Shown: positions 44,731-52,956 of the stretch, piece by piece
How positions within the stretch are numbered: position 1 is the first letter of the stretch
Layout of the letters: every line of letters starts with the position of its first letter
Origin: Paractinoplanes polyasparticus
GTDB lineage: Bacteria; Actinomycetota; Actinomycetes; Mycobacteriales; Micromonosporaceae
NCBI RefSeq assembly: GCF_019710575.1
Contig: NZ_JAHWFK010000003.1
Location: 62,001 to 126,000, forward strand
Direction: 5' to 3'
Length of the DNA stretch: 64,000 nt
Made by a program: the position numbers and the translations under genes
The notes under the pieces: model-generated
Told to the model about the DNA's origin: nothing
Seen by the model: only the letters and a program-made list of their open reading frames with translations
Database searches by the model: none

Positions 44731-46788
44731 TCACTGAGGTTGCAGACGGGTGATGGCGACCGCGCACGCCTTGAATTCGGGCATCCGCGAGTGCGGGTCG
44801 AGGGCCGGGTTGGTGAGCGCGTTCGCACCCGGCCAGTGGAAGGGGGCGAAGACGGTGTCCGGGCGGATCCCGTCGGACAGCCGGGCCCGCAGCACCGCGG
44901 CGCCGCGGCGGCTGCGCAGCTCGACCAGGTCGCCTTCGGCGATGCCGTGGCGGCGGGCCAGGTCGGGGTGGATCTCGGCGCGGGGCTCGGGCAGCGCCAC
45001 ATTGAGCGCCTTCACCCGCCGGGTCTGGGTGCCGCTCTGGTAGTGCTGCATGTTGCGGCCGGTCGTGAGCACGTACGGGTAGGTCTTGTCGGGCGTTTCC
45101 GCGGGGTCGCGATGCTCCACGCGCATGAATCGGGCGCGCCCGTCCGGCGTCGGGAAGCCGTCCGCGAACAAACGGGGCGTGCCCGGGTGGTCCTCGGCCG
45201 GGCACGGCCAGAAGACACCGTCCTCGGCCTCGATGCGCTCGTACGTGATGCCGGCGTAGTCGGCGATACCGCCGGCGCTGGCCCGGCGCAGCTCGTCGAA
45301 GACCGTACGCGGGTCGCTGCTCTCCTCGCGGCCCAGACGCCGCGCCAGCTCGGCCAGCGTCTCCAGGTCGGTCTTCACGTCGGGCGGCGGGTCCAGCGCG
45401 CGCTTGCGGCGGATCACGCGGCCCTCGAGGTTGGTCATCGTGCCCTCCTCCTCGGCCCACTGGGCGGTCGGGAGGACGACATCGGCCAGCTCCGCGGTCT
45501 CGGAGCGGAAGATGTCGGAGACAACGAGGAAGTCGAGCGCCGCGAGCTTGCTCCGCACGAGGTTGCTGTTCGGGGCGCTGACCACGATGTTGCTGGCCAG
45601 CACCATCAGCACCCGGAGGCTGTCGTCGGTGAGCATCTCGTACGCCGAGCGGCCGGGTCCGGGCAGGTCGTCGGGGTCGACGCCCCACACCGCGGCGACG
45701 TGCCGGCGGGCCGCCGGATCGTCCAGCTTCCGGTATCCCGGGAGCTGATCGGCCTTCTGTCCGTGCTCCCGGCCGCCCTGCCCGTTGCCCTGGCCGGTGA
45801 TGGTCCCGTACCCGGAAGAGGGCCGGCCGACCAGACCGAGGGCCAGGGCCAGATTGAGGTACGCCTGGGCGGTGTCGGTGCCGTTGCTGTGCTGTTCGGC
45901 GCCGCGCGCGGTCAGGATCATCGCCGGTCCCTGCGTGGCCAGCAGGCGCACGGTCTCCCGCAGGTGCTTTTCCGGTACGCCGGTCATGCGCTCGACGCGC
46001 TCGGGCCAGTACGAGTTGGTCGACGCCCGCACGGCATCGAACCCGGTGGTGCGGGCCCGGACGAAGTCCTCGTCGACGTAACCCTCACGAATCGCTATGT
46101 GCAGCATCCCGTTGGCCAGGGCGAGGTCGGTGCCGGGCAGTGGTTGCAGGTGCAGATGCGCCCCCGCAGCGGTGTTGGTGCGGCGCGGGTCGACGACGAC
46201 GTGACGCGCGCCGTGCTCACGGCCGGCATCCAGATATTGCATGCTCGGCGGCATCGCGTCGGCCGGGTTGGCCCCGACGAGCAGGATCGTCTTCGCCTGC
46301 GCCAGGTCCTCGATCGGGAACGGCAGCCCGCGGTCGATGCCGAGCGACCGGTTGGCCGCGGTGGCCGCGCTCGACATGCAGAAGCGGCCGTTGTAGTCGA
46401 TCGACGAGCTCCGCAGCGCGACCCGGACGAATTTGCCGAGCGCGTAAGCCTTCTCGTTCGTCAGGCCACCCCCGCCGAACGCCCCGACGCTGTCCCGCCC
46501 GTGCTTCTGCTGCGCCGTCGTGATGGCGGTGGTGATGGCCTCGAGGGCCTCGTCCCACGTGGCCTCGCGGAGCGGACTGGTGCGATTCCCCGCTTCCTTG
46601 CGGACCAGAGGCGTCAGCAGCCGATCCCGATGATCCAGCAGGTCGGCCGCGGTGAACCCCTTGGCGCACAGGCCGCCCTTGTTGACCGGGAATTCGCGCG
46701 GCTCGAGCTTGACCCGCGGGATCCCGGGGGTCAGCGTCATGCCGCACTGCAGTGCGCAGTAGGGGCAGTGCGTATCGGTCGCCGTCAC
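44731..46788 (-). CDS. assimilatory nitrate reductase catalytic subunit
   Basis: 685 residues of the DMSO reductase superfamily. N-terminal [4Fe-4S] set CPYCALQCGM and CAKG; molybdopterin regions NGRFCMSSAATAANRSLGID (with the Mo-ligand Cys in RFCMSS), GANPADAMPPSMQYL, DPRRTNTA, and the C-terminal MGD domain TTGRNMQHYQSGTQTRR. Shorter than NasA forms with an extra [2Fe-2S] tail, which is absent here, so a separate reductase or ferredoxin must supply electrons. GTG 46788 sits at the edge of a palindrome. Equivalent to NarB/NasA in naming schemes. Confidence 0.9.
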   Translation of the reverse strand: MTATDTHCPYCALQCGMTLTPGIPRVKLEPREFPVNKGGLCAKGFTAADLLDHRDRLLTPLVRKEAGNRTSPLREATWDEALEAITTAITTAQQKHGRDSVGAFGGGGLTNEKAYALGKFVRVALRSSSIDYNGRFCMSSAATAANRSLGIDRGLPFPIEDLAQAKTILLVGANPADAMPPSMQYLDAGREHGARHVVVDPRRTNTAAGAHLHLQPLPGTDLALANGMLHIAIREGYVDEDFVRARTTGFDAVRASTNSYWPERVERMTGVPEKHLRETVRLLATQGPAMILTARGAEQHSNGTDTAQAYLNLALALGLVGRPSSGYGTITGQGNGQGGREHGQKADQLPGYRKLDDPAARRHVAAVWGVDPDDLPGPGRSAYEMLTDDSLRVLMVLASNIVVSAPNSNLVRSKLAALDFLVVSDIFRSETAELADVVLPTAQWAEEEGTMTNLEGRVIRRKRALDPPPDVKTDLETLAELARRLGREESSDPRTVFDELRRASAGGIADYAGITYERIEAEDGVFWPCPAEDHPGTPRLFADGFPTPDGRARFMRVEHRDPAETPDKTYPYVLTTGRNMQHYQSGTQTRRVKALNVALPEPRAEIHPDLARRHGIAEGDLVELRSRRGAAVLRARLSDGIRPDTVFAPFHWPGANALTNPALDPHSRMPEFKACAVAITRLQPQ

Positions 46789-46789
46789 A

Positions 46790-46805
46790 CCCCGAATACT
46801 CGGGG
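46790..46805. promoter_or_regulatory. palindrome abutting nitrate reductase start
   Basis: CCCCGA-ATAC-TCGGGG, perfect 6-bp arms, directly before the GTG start at 46788 and covering the only GGGG ribosome-site candidate. Could be an operator for the HemD-wHTH regulator or an RNA hairpin limiting translation. No clear GlnR box was found in the 70-base gap. Confidence 0.45.
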
Positions 46806-46856
46806 TCGTTTGTTTACCGCCGGGACCGCCGTCGTTGCGACGCCGTACGGAAAACC

Positions 46857-47513
46857 CTACAAGCGGGTGTTCGCCGATGTGAGGAGCGCGGATTCGTAGC
46901 GGCGCAGCACGAGGTCGGTCACCTCGGGGTCGAGACACAGCGGCGGGGTGACCGAGTCGGCGCCGACCTTGCCCAGGCTGCGGTAGAAGAGTCCGTCGGC
47001 CAGAAAGTACGCCGCGACGGCAATGCGCCGTGCGCCCTGCCGACGGAGGTCGGCGACCACGTCAGGTACGCGTGCCCCCGGCCCCGAGACGTATCCGGCG
47101 CGCGCGCCGATCCGGACCGCCAGCTGCTCGACGTCGGCGCGCCAGGCCGGGTCGGAGGAGCCGGCGGCGGCCAGCACCACGGCGTCGGCGGCGGGCAGAT
47201 GGCGGAGCATGCCGGCGAGCAGCACGTCGTCCGGGCCGAGGGGTCTGGTCACGGGAATCCGGGTGCCGGCCACGGCTTCGGCTATGTCGACCCGTACGTG
47301 ATAGCCCGCTGACAGCAGCAGCGGCACGACCACAGCGTAGGGCAGCACGCGGGTGAACTCGGCAACCTTGGGCTCCTGAACGTCCACGTAGCTGAGGCGG
47401 ACGTCGAGACCGGGGCGGCGGGCGGCGACCCGGGCGACGAGGTCGCGGATCTGGGCCTGGCCGGCGGGGCTGCGGGTGCCGTGCGCGACGGCGATGAGAG
47501 CGGGCATGGGCAT
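46857..47513 (-). CDS. sirohydrochlorin ferrochelatase
   Basis: 218 residues of the CbiX/SirB family, from ATG 47513 after GGAAGGA. LIAVAHGTRSPAGQAQI gives the catalytic His of the first half; VVVPLLLSAGYHVRVDI the second His; the duplicated fold repeats in VVLAAAGSSDPAWR and IAVAAYFLADGLFY. It puts iron into sirohydrochlorin to make siroheme, the NirB cofactor, which explains its place here. Confidence 0.88.
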   Translation of the reverse strand: MPMPALIAVAHGTRSPAGQAQIRDLVARVAARRPGLDVRLSYVDVQEPKVAEFTRVLPYAVVVPLLLSAGYHVRVDIAEAVAGTRIPVTRPLGPDDVLLAGMLRHLPAADAVVLAAAGSSDPAWRADVEQLAVRIGARAGYVSGPGARVPDVVADLRRQGARRIAVAAYFLADGLFYRSLGKVGADSVTPPLCLDPEVTDLVLRRYESALLTSANTRL

Positions 47514-47608
47514 GCGAAGTCCTTCCGATCGGGGCTTCGCCGCGACGTTGCGGCCGTTCGGGCGGCACTCGGCCCGACCGGCCGGTCCGGGTGCTCGGCG
47601 TCTGACGC

Positions 47609-48715
47609 TCAGGCGGCCGGCTCGTCGAGGCGGAGGCGGTAGCCGCGTTTGATGACTGTCTCGATGTGGCGGCCGGAGCCGAGCGCTGTCCGCAGGCGGG
47701 CCACGGCGACGTCGACCGCGTGGCCGTCGTTGCCACGGGGCAGGGCGGCGATCAGCTGCTCCTTCGAGACGACCACGCCGGGGCGCGCCGCCAGCGACGA
47801 CAGGATGGCCATCGCGGCCGGGGCGAGCGTGTGCGGCACCCCGTCGATGAGGACGGCGTGGCCACGCATCTCCAGCGTCGAACCGGCCACGTTCAGCTTC
47901 ACCGAGCGCCGCGGCAACTCGTCCGTCAGCGTCTTGATGAGGGCGCCCAGGCGGTAGCGCTCGGGCATCACGATCGGGATGCCGCGGTCGGTGAGCGGCC
48001 CGGCCGTGACCGGCCCGACGCAGGCGGCCACCGTGGCGCCGGTGCGGAACTCCTCCAGCACGGCGGGTTGCGACTCCCCCGCCACCCGCAGGAACGCCTT
48101 GACCGCGGGCGCGCTCGTGAACGTCACGGCGTCGATCTGCCCGGCCGCGATCTGATCGACGAGACGGCGTACGGGACCCAGGTCGGACGGAAGCACCCAG
48201 CGATACACCGGCACCTCGACGACCGCCGCGCCCGCCCCACGCAGAGCGGCCACGAACTCGGTCTGCGGCTCGCCGTGCTCCTGCACCACGATCCGCCGCC
48301 CGGCCACGCCGTCGGCGAGCAGCCGTTCCAGGATCTCGTCGGTCGACTCGGTCTTGGCCGCCCAATCCTCGGTGAGCCCGGCCGCCCGGATCGCCCCGCA
48401 CGGCTTCGGCCCCCGCGCGATGATCCGGGCCCGGCCCAGCACCTCACGCAGCCGCTCGGCCATCCCCCAGCCCTCGGCTGCCTCGAGCCAGCCGCGGAAC
48501 CCGAAGCCGGTCGTCGCGACGACGAGGTCGGGCTCGAGCCCGATGCAGGCCGCGGTGGCCGCGTGCAGCGCGTCGTCGTCGGCCAGCGGCACGATGCTGA
48601 TGGCCGAGGCGGTGACAACCCGGGCGCCCCGCCGCGCGAGCAGCGCCGCCATCTCGTCGCGCCGCCTCTCCGCGGTCACGGCCACGGTGAAGCCGGTCAG
48701 TACACCCTCGGTCAT
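47609..48715 (-). CDS. nnaR: uroporphyrinogen-III synthase-like/winged-helix regulator (NnaR-like)
   Basis: 368 residues. Residues 1-260 are a HemD-type fold (FTVAVTAERRRDEMAALLAR, LVVATTGFGFRGWLEAAE, DAVTFTSAPAVKAFLRVAGE, AACVGPVTAGPLTDRG). Residues about 275-365 are an OmpR-type winged helix (LTPAAMAILSSLAARPGVVV-like APAAMAILSSLAARPG, VDVAVARLRTALG, IETVIKRGYRLRL). The Streptomyces nitrate-assimilation activator NnaR has this same build. Upstream of and in line with the nitrate genes; likely activates them, perhaps sensing a tetrapyrrole. It may have kept some synthase activity. Confidence 0.82.
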   Translation of the reverse strand: MTEGVLTGFTVAVTAERRRDEMAALLARRGARVVTASAISIVPLADDDALHAATAACIGLEPDLVVATTGFGFRGWLEAAEGWGMAERLREVLGRARIIARGPKPCGAIRAAGLTEDWAAKTESTDEILERLLADGVAGRRIVVQEHGEPQTEFVAALRGAGAAVVEVPVYRWVLPSDLGPVRRLVDQIAAGQIDAVTFTSAPAVKAFLRVAGESQPAVLEEFRTGATVAACVGPVTAGPLTDRGIPIVMPERYRLGALIKTLTDELPRRSVKLNVAGSTLEMRGHAVLIDGVPHTLAPAAMAILSSLAARPGVVVSKEQLIAALPRGNDGHAVDVAVARLRTALGSGRHIETVIKRGYRLRLDEPAA

Positions 48716-48808
48716 CCCGTCAGGGTTACCACGCCTCATTACCGCAAGGTCGTCGTCGTGTTTCGGCCGCAATAAGCCGACCTCACATCGACCCGGCCCC
48801 TGCGGTGA

Positions 48809-49006
48809 TCAACTGAGGAAGTCGCCGTCCGACTCGTCCTGGATCCGGCGCACGGCGGCGAGCAGGTGAAACACTTCGATCCGCCCGTCCAGGAACCCCA
48901 TCCGGTAGTCCGCCCCGGTGGTCGCATGGCTCGCACGCACCGGGTCCCGGTGCCCGGCGATGCCGTCGGACCGCCCGGTGACGTACGCGAAGATCTCGTC
49001 ATCCAT
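48809..49006 (-). CDS. small protein, tandem paralogue B
   Basis: 65 residues (MDDEIFAYVTGRSDGIAGHR). Shares the pattern GRxDGxAxHRD and ADYRMGFLDGR with the 76-residue gene four bases upstream, so the two are a tandem duplication. Acidic, helical, no signal peptide. Unknown family. Confidence 0.6.
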   Translation of the reverse strand: MDDEIFAYVTGRSDGIAGHRDPVRASHATTGADYRMGFLDGRIEVFHLLAAVRRIQDESDGDFLS

Positions 49007-49010
49007 GATG

Positions 49011-49241
49011 TCAGCGCTTGCCGTCCATCGCCTTGCGGATGGCCGCGATCAGATCGGCCTCGAACGCCTCGCGCTCGCCGTCGGCCAGCCCCACGCGATA
49101 GTCCGCGTCGTCCCCGCGCTCGCGGTCGTGGCGCCTCGCCACACCGTCGGCACGCCCCTCGTCATAGGCCCGCAGGGCAAAGTCAGCGCTGTCCAACCGA
49201 TCCTCCTCGAACGCCTCAGCCGCGCGTTCGAGCGCAGACAC
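49011..49241 (-). CDS. small protein, tandem paralogue A
   Basis: 76 residues (MSALERAAEAFEEDRLDSAD). GRADGVARRHDRE and ADYRVGLADGE match paralogue B. Helical and charged; two copies on one transcript suggest they form a heteromer or bind each other. No function recognised. Confidence 0.6.
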   Translation of the reverse strand: MSALERAAEAFEEDRLDSADFALRAYDEGRADGVARRHDRERGDDADYRVGLADGEREAFEADLIAAIRKAMDGKR

Positions 49242-49416
49242 CGCAAACCAATCTCACATGACGGTCCGACCTTTTCCACCCCCCGATCCGGCCCGCCCGA
49301 AACCTTAAAGTCCGAGGTCAAGAGTGCGATCAGACAGAATCAGTTCGGAATCATTACTGCAGGTCACCGAGCAATTCCCGAGCGTCACAGTCGCGCCGGA
49401 AAGATACGCTGCTCCG

Positions 49417-49905
49417 GTGGAGATCCTCGACGGCCCAAGGGCGGCGGCCAAACCCGAGCGCCACACCGCCGGCATCCGTGTGGTCACCCCGTTCCGGGGC
49501 ATGTTCGCCGTCCGCGACAAGCTGATGGACGAGCTCTACACCTGGCTCGACGCCCGCGATCTGACGTACGGCCCGACGCTGTTCCGCCTGCACGTGGTGA
49601 ACATGGAAGCCGACATGGACGTCGAGGTGGCGGTGATTCTGGACGACCCGGTAAAAGGCGACGACCGCGTTACCGCAGGCATTCTTCCGGCCGGCGAATA
49701 CGCATTCCTGAAATACGTCAACCACGGCCGCCAGGCCAACAAGACCCTCCTCGAATGGGTCCGCGCCCAGAATCTCGCCCTGGACGTCCGCGAGGACCCC
49801 TCCGGCGACCGGTTCGGGTGCCGCTACGAGGCCTACCTGACGGATCCGCGCACCGAACGCATGAAGACCCGCTGGCAGATCGAGCTCGCGATCCGTTTGG
49901 CCTGA
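49417..49905 (+). CDS. GyrI-like effector-binding protein
   Basis: About 162 residues from GTG 49417 (an in-frame GTG at 49324 would add 31 residues without family look). A single SoxS/GyrI-type ligand fold: VVTPFRGMFAVRDKLMDELY, PTLFRLHVVNMEADMDVEVA, GILPAGEYAFLKYVNHGR, DRFGCRYEAYLTDP. No DNA-binding domain. Such free-standing domains bind or break down small toxic compounds, or modulate gyrase; the role here is open. Confidence 0.72.
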   Translation: MEILDGPRAAAKPERHTAGIRVVTPFRGMFAVRDKLMDELYTWLDARDLTYGPTLFRLHVVNMEADMDVEVAVILDDPVKGDDRVTAGILPAGEYAFLKYVNHGRQANKTLLEWVRAQNLALDVREDPSGDRFGCRYEAYLTDPRTERMKTRWQIELAIRLA

Positions 49906-49908
49906 CGA

Positions 49909-50690
49909 CTAGTTGGCGGCCTCCGTCAGACGCGGCCACCAGCGCTGGACAGCATCGATCGCGTCCAGCAGGTCGTCCGCCACCTGTGGGCCTCCGACGC
50001 TCCGCACGATTCCCGTCGCCACGGACAGCGTGCTCAGGCAATCGTCCAGGTCGAAGCCCTCGAGGCACCGACGGAGCAGTTCCAGCTCGGCCGGTCCGAC
50101 GCGCTCGCCCCAGATACGGGAGCCCTGGGTCAGCAGGGCACGGCGGCCTGCCACATCGGCATTGTCCGGCAACAGATGACCGAGCGCCCGTGCGTGGTGC
50201 GCTACGGGCACGTTCGGCACAATCGTTCCGAGGACATGTCCGCGGTGATAGTGGTTGTGATGGCCGGCGATGACGTCGATCGCCTCGTCGATGAGCCCGG
50301 CGGGCACGAACCGGAGCACACCGGTGATGGCGTCGGGGCGGCCCTTTGAGTGACAAGGCGCCGGGCCCGGGCCACTTCGGACACGTAATTCGCGACGGTG
50401 CCCGCCTGCTCGTGAGCCGCGTACCAGAGATTGCCGCCTTGGTACTCGACAGCCAGCAACCGGTGCAGCTCCGGCTCCCGGGCTGCCCGCTCCAAGTGGT
50501 GGGCCAGATTGCGCAGGGCATATCCGCTGTGCGGGCCGGCGGCCGTCGCCGGGTGGCCGGCGAGCGCCGGCAACCCGGCGTCCAGGCCGCCGAACGACCG
50601 GAGGTGGGAATCGGCGATCCGGGAGTGCGCTTGCCTGGTGAGCCGGCTCAGGGAGGGTCGGAGCAGGCCGGTGACGCTCCGGTCGACCGA
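49909..50690 (-). pseudogene. broken C-terminal fragment of a STAND/NB-ARC-type repeat protein
   Basis: In one frame (about 50350-50690): SLSRLTRQAHSRIADSHLRS, GGLDAGLPALAGH, YALRNLAHHLERAAREPELH, NLWYAAHEQAGTVANYVSEV. Near 50350 the frame shifts, and the next frame continues SKGRPDAITGVLRFVPAGLI to 49909. These helical repeats are the APAF-helical/HEAT-like tail of large actinomycete STAND ATPases; the ATPase itself is missing. So it is a 5'-deleted, frameshifted relic. Family call is from pattern memory. Confidence 0.5.
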
Positions 50691-50810
50691 GCCCGCCACG
50701 CAGTTGCGCTCATCCGGCTCCTCGGAAGCGTCCGCTTCCTGTGATGGTATGACCCGGACGGACCGAATCCACGCCCTGAGCGGACCGGAGCGAATCCCGA
50801 GCGACTTGAC

Positions 50811-50825
50811 GTTACCCGGGGTAAC
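50811..50825. promoter_or_regulatory. TetR operator palindrome
   Basis: GTTACCC-G-GGGTAAC, perfect 7-bp arms, 16 bases before the TetR start, followed by a second TAAC-AGTTA half-like pair. Likely autorepression site controlling the whole TetR-monooxygenase-SDR operon. Confidence 0.6.
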
Positions 50826-50840
50826 AGTTACTTGTAGTAC

Positions 50841-51527
50841 ATGAAGCCGGGGCAGACAGCGGTGAACACCGACGGCCGGCGCGGGCGCTGGGCCGGCCAT
50901 CGTGAGCAGCGCCGGGCCGAGCTCACCGAGGCCGCCATCGATGCGATCCGGCAGCTCGGCCCCGAGGTCGGCATGGAGGCCATCGCCGCCCACGCCGGGG
51001 TCAGCAAGCCCGTTCTCTACCGCTACTTCGCCGACAAGTCGGAGCTGTGGCTGGCGGTCGGTCAGCGCTCCGGGGCCCTGGTGCTCGACGCGATCGTGCC
51101 GGCCGTGGCCGCCGTCCGTGAGGAACGCGAGGCCGTCGGCGCGGCGGTCGACGCCTACCTGGCCCACATCGCCGCCGACACCAACCTCTACCAGTTCGTC
51201 GTGCACCAGCCCGGGATCGCGCGCCAGCACGACGTGGTCGCCGACGTGGTCGACACGGTGGCCAGCGGGCTGGCGCGGATCTTCGGCGATCGGCTGCGGG
51301 CCCGGGGGCTCGACTCGGGCGCCGCGCTGCCCTGGGCGTACGGGGTGGTGGGGTATGTGCAGTCGGTCGGCGACTGGTGGTTGCGGCAGCAGCAGCCGAT
51401 CAGCCGCGAAGCGCTGGCCGACTATCTGACAACCTTCCTGTGGAGCGGGGTATCCGGGATCCGGCACGCGGCCGACGTGCCGGGCGGGCTGGCGGCCTAC
51501 CGGAAGGAGACCAGCAGTGGACGGTGA
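50841..51527 (+). CDS. TetR-family regulator of monooxygenase operon
   Basis: 228 residues. HTH: LTEAAIDAIRQLGPEVGMEA, then AAHAGVSKPVLYRYFADKSE. C-terminal ligand domain typical of actinomycete TetR_C-type proteins near Baeyer-Villiger enzymes. The stop overlaps the start of the monooxygenase gene by 11 bases, so regulator and enzymes share one transcript. Confidence 0.85.
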   Translation: MKPGQTAVNTDGRRGRWAGHREQRRAELTEAAIDAIRQLGPEVGMEAIAAHAGVSKPVLYRYFADKSELWLAVGQRSGALVLDAIVPAVAAVREEREAVGAAVDAYLAHIAADTNLYQFVVHQPGIARQHDVVADVVDTVASGLARIFGDRLRARGLDSGAALPWAYGVVGYVQSVGDWWLRQQQPISREALADYLTTFLWSGVSGIRHAADVPGGLAAYRKETSSGR

Positions 51528-52956
51528 CCACGTCGACGTCCTGATCATCGGGGCCGGCCTGTCCGGCATCGGCGCCGCCTGGCGACTGCAGGAAGCTTTC
51601 CCCACCAAGTCGTACGCGGTTCTGGAGGCGCGCGACGCCATCGGGGGCACCTGGGACCTGTTCCGTTACCCCGGCATCCGCTCCGACTCGGACATGTTCA
51701 CGCTCAGCTACCCCTTCCGGCCGTGGACGGACACGCAGTCGCTGGCCTCCGGTGACAAGATCCGGGCGTACATCCGCCAGACCGCGCAGGACGCCGGGAT
51801 CACCCGCCACATCCGGTTCGGGGCGAAGGTGGTCGCGGCCGACTGGTCGTCGCCGGACTCGCGCTGGAGCGTCCGGCTGGCCGACGGTTCGATTCTGACG
51901 TGCGATTTCCTGTACGCCTGCACGGGCTACTACTCGTACGAGGCCGGGTATCAGCCCGACTTCGCCGGCCTCGCGTCGTACGGCGGGCGGTTGGTGCACC
52001 CGCAGTCGTGGCCCGACGACCTCGACTACCGGGGCAAGCGCGTCGTCGTGATCGGCAGCGGGGCGACCGCGGTGACCCTGGTGCCGGCGATGTCGCCGAC
52101 GGCGGCGCACGTGACGATGCTGCAGCGCTCCCCCACGTACCTGACCTCGCTCCCCCGCCGTGACGTGATCGCCGACGGGCTGCGCCGGGTGCTGCCGGCC
52201 AAGCCGGCCAACGCGCTCGTCCGGGCCAAGAACATTCTGCTCACCCAGGGCTTCTATCAGCTCGCCCGGCGGCGCCCGCAACGCGTGCGCAAGGCGCTGC
52301 GCACGATGGCGGTGCGCGGACTGGGTGACGAGGCCTATGTGGACGAACATTTCAAGCCGGCGTACGACCCGTGGGACCAGCGGCTGTGCGTGATCCCGGG
52401 CGGCGACCTGTGGGAGGAGATCCGCGCCGGCCGCGCGTCCGTGGTCACCGATCACATCGACACGTTCGTGCCGTCCGGGATCCGGCTGCGGTCGGGACGT
52501 GTGCTCGAGGCTGACATCGTCGTCTCGGCCACCGGGCTGAGGCTGCTGCCGTTGGGCGGCGTCGAGGTCTCGATCGACGGTTCCCCTGTCACGATCGGTG
52601 AGCGGGCCGCCTACCGGGGTCTCATGCTCAGCGGGGTGCCCAATCTGGCCTACTGCATCGGGTACGTCAACGCGTCGTGGACGCTGCGGGCCGATCTGTC
52701 CCACCGGTACGTCATGCGGCTGCTGCGGCACATGCAGAAGCACCGGCTCGCCGTGGCCACCCCGACAGCCCCCGAGGGCACCGGCCGTCCGCTCCTCGAC
52801 CTCTCCTCCGGGTACGTGCAACGCGCGCTCGACCTCTTCCCGCGTCAGGGCGACCGGGCGCCGTGGATCGTGCGGCAGAACTACCTGCGTGACGTGGTCA
52901 CCACTCCGCGGGCCGACGTCACCCGCGACATGACCTTCCAGGAGGTAGCTTCATGA
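51517..52956 (+). CDS. ethA: flavin-containing/Baeyer-Villiger monooxygenase, EthA-like
   Basis: 479 residues. FAD site VLIIGAGLSGIGAAW; WDLFRYPGIRSDSDMFTLSY; NADPH site VVVIGSGATAVTL; the linker RLVHPQSWPDDLDYRGK; FKPAYDPWDQRLCVIPGGDL. The line-up with mycobacterial EthA (ketone monooxygenase and ethionamide activator) is close along the whole length. Oxidises ketones or sulfides with NADPH. GTG start. The true substrate is unknown; symbol reflects similarity. Confidence 0.87.
   Translation: MDGDHVDVLIIGAGLSGIGAAWRLQEAFPTKSYAVLEARDAIGGTWDLFRYPGIRSDSDMFTLSYPFRPWTDTQSLASGDKIRAYIRQTAQDAGITRHIRFGAKVVAADWSSPDSRWSVRLADGSILTCDFLYACTGYYSYEAGYQPDFAGLASYGGRLVHPQSWPDDLDYRGKRVVVIGSGATAVTLVPAMSPTAAHVTMLQRSPTYLTSLPRRDVIADGLRRVLPAKPANALVRAKNILLTQGFYQLARRRPQRVRKALRTMAVRGLGDEAYVDEHFKPAYDPWDQRLCVIPGGDLWEEIRAGRASVVTDHIDTFVPSGIRLRSGRVLEADIVVSATGLRLLPLGGVEVSIDGSPVTIGERAAYRGLMLSGVPNLAYCIGYVNASWTLRADLSHRYVMRLLRHMQKHRLAVATPTAPEGTGRPLLDLSSGYVQRALDLFPRQGDRAPWIVRQNYLRDVVTTPRADVTRDMTFQEVAS

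Noticed and set aside
46789-46856. GlnR box before the nitrate reductase gene
   Set aside because: Only loose matches (GGTAAAC); no paired GTnAC/GAAAC spacing.
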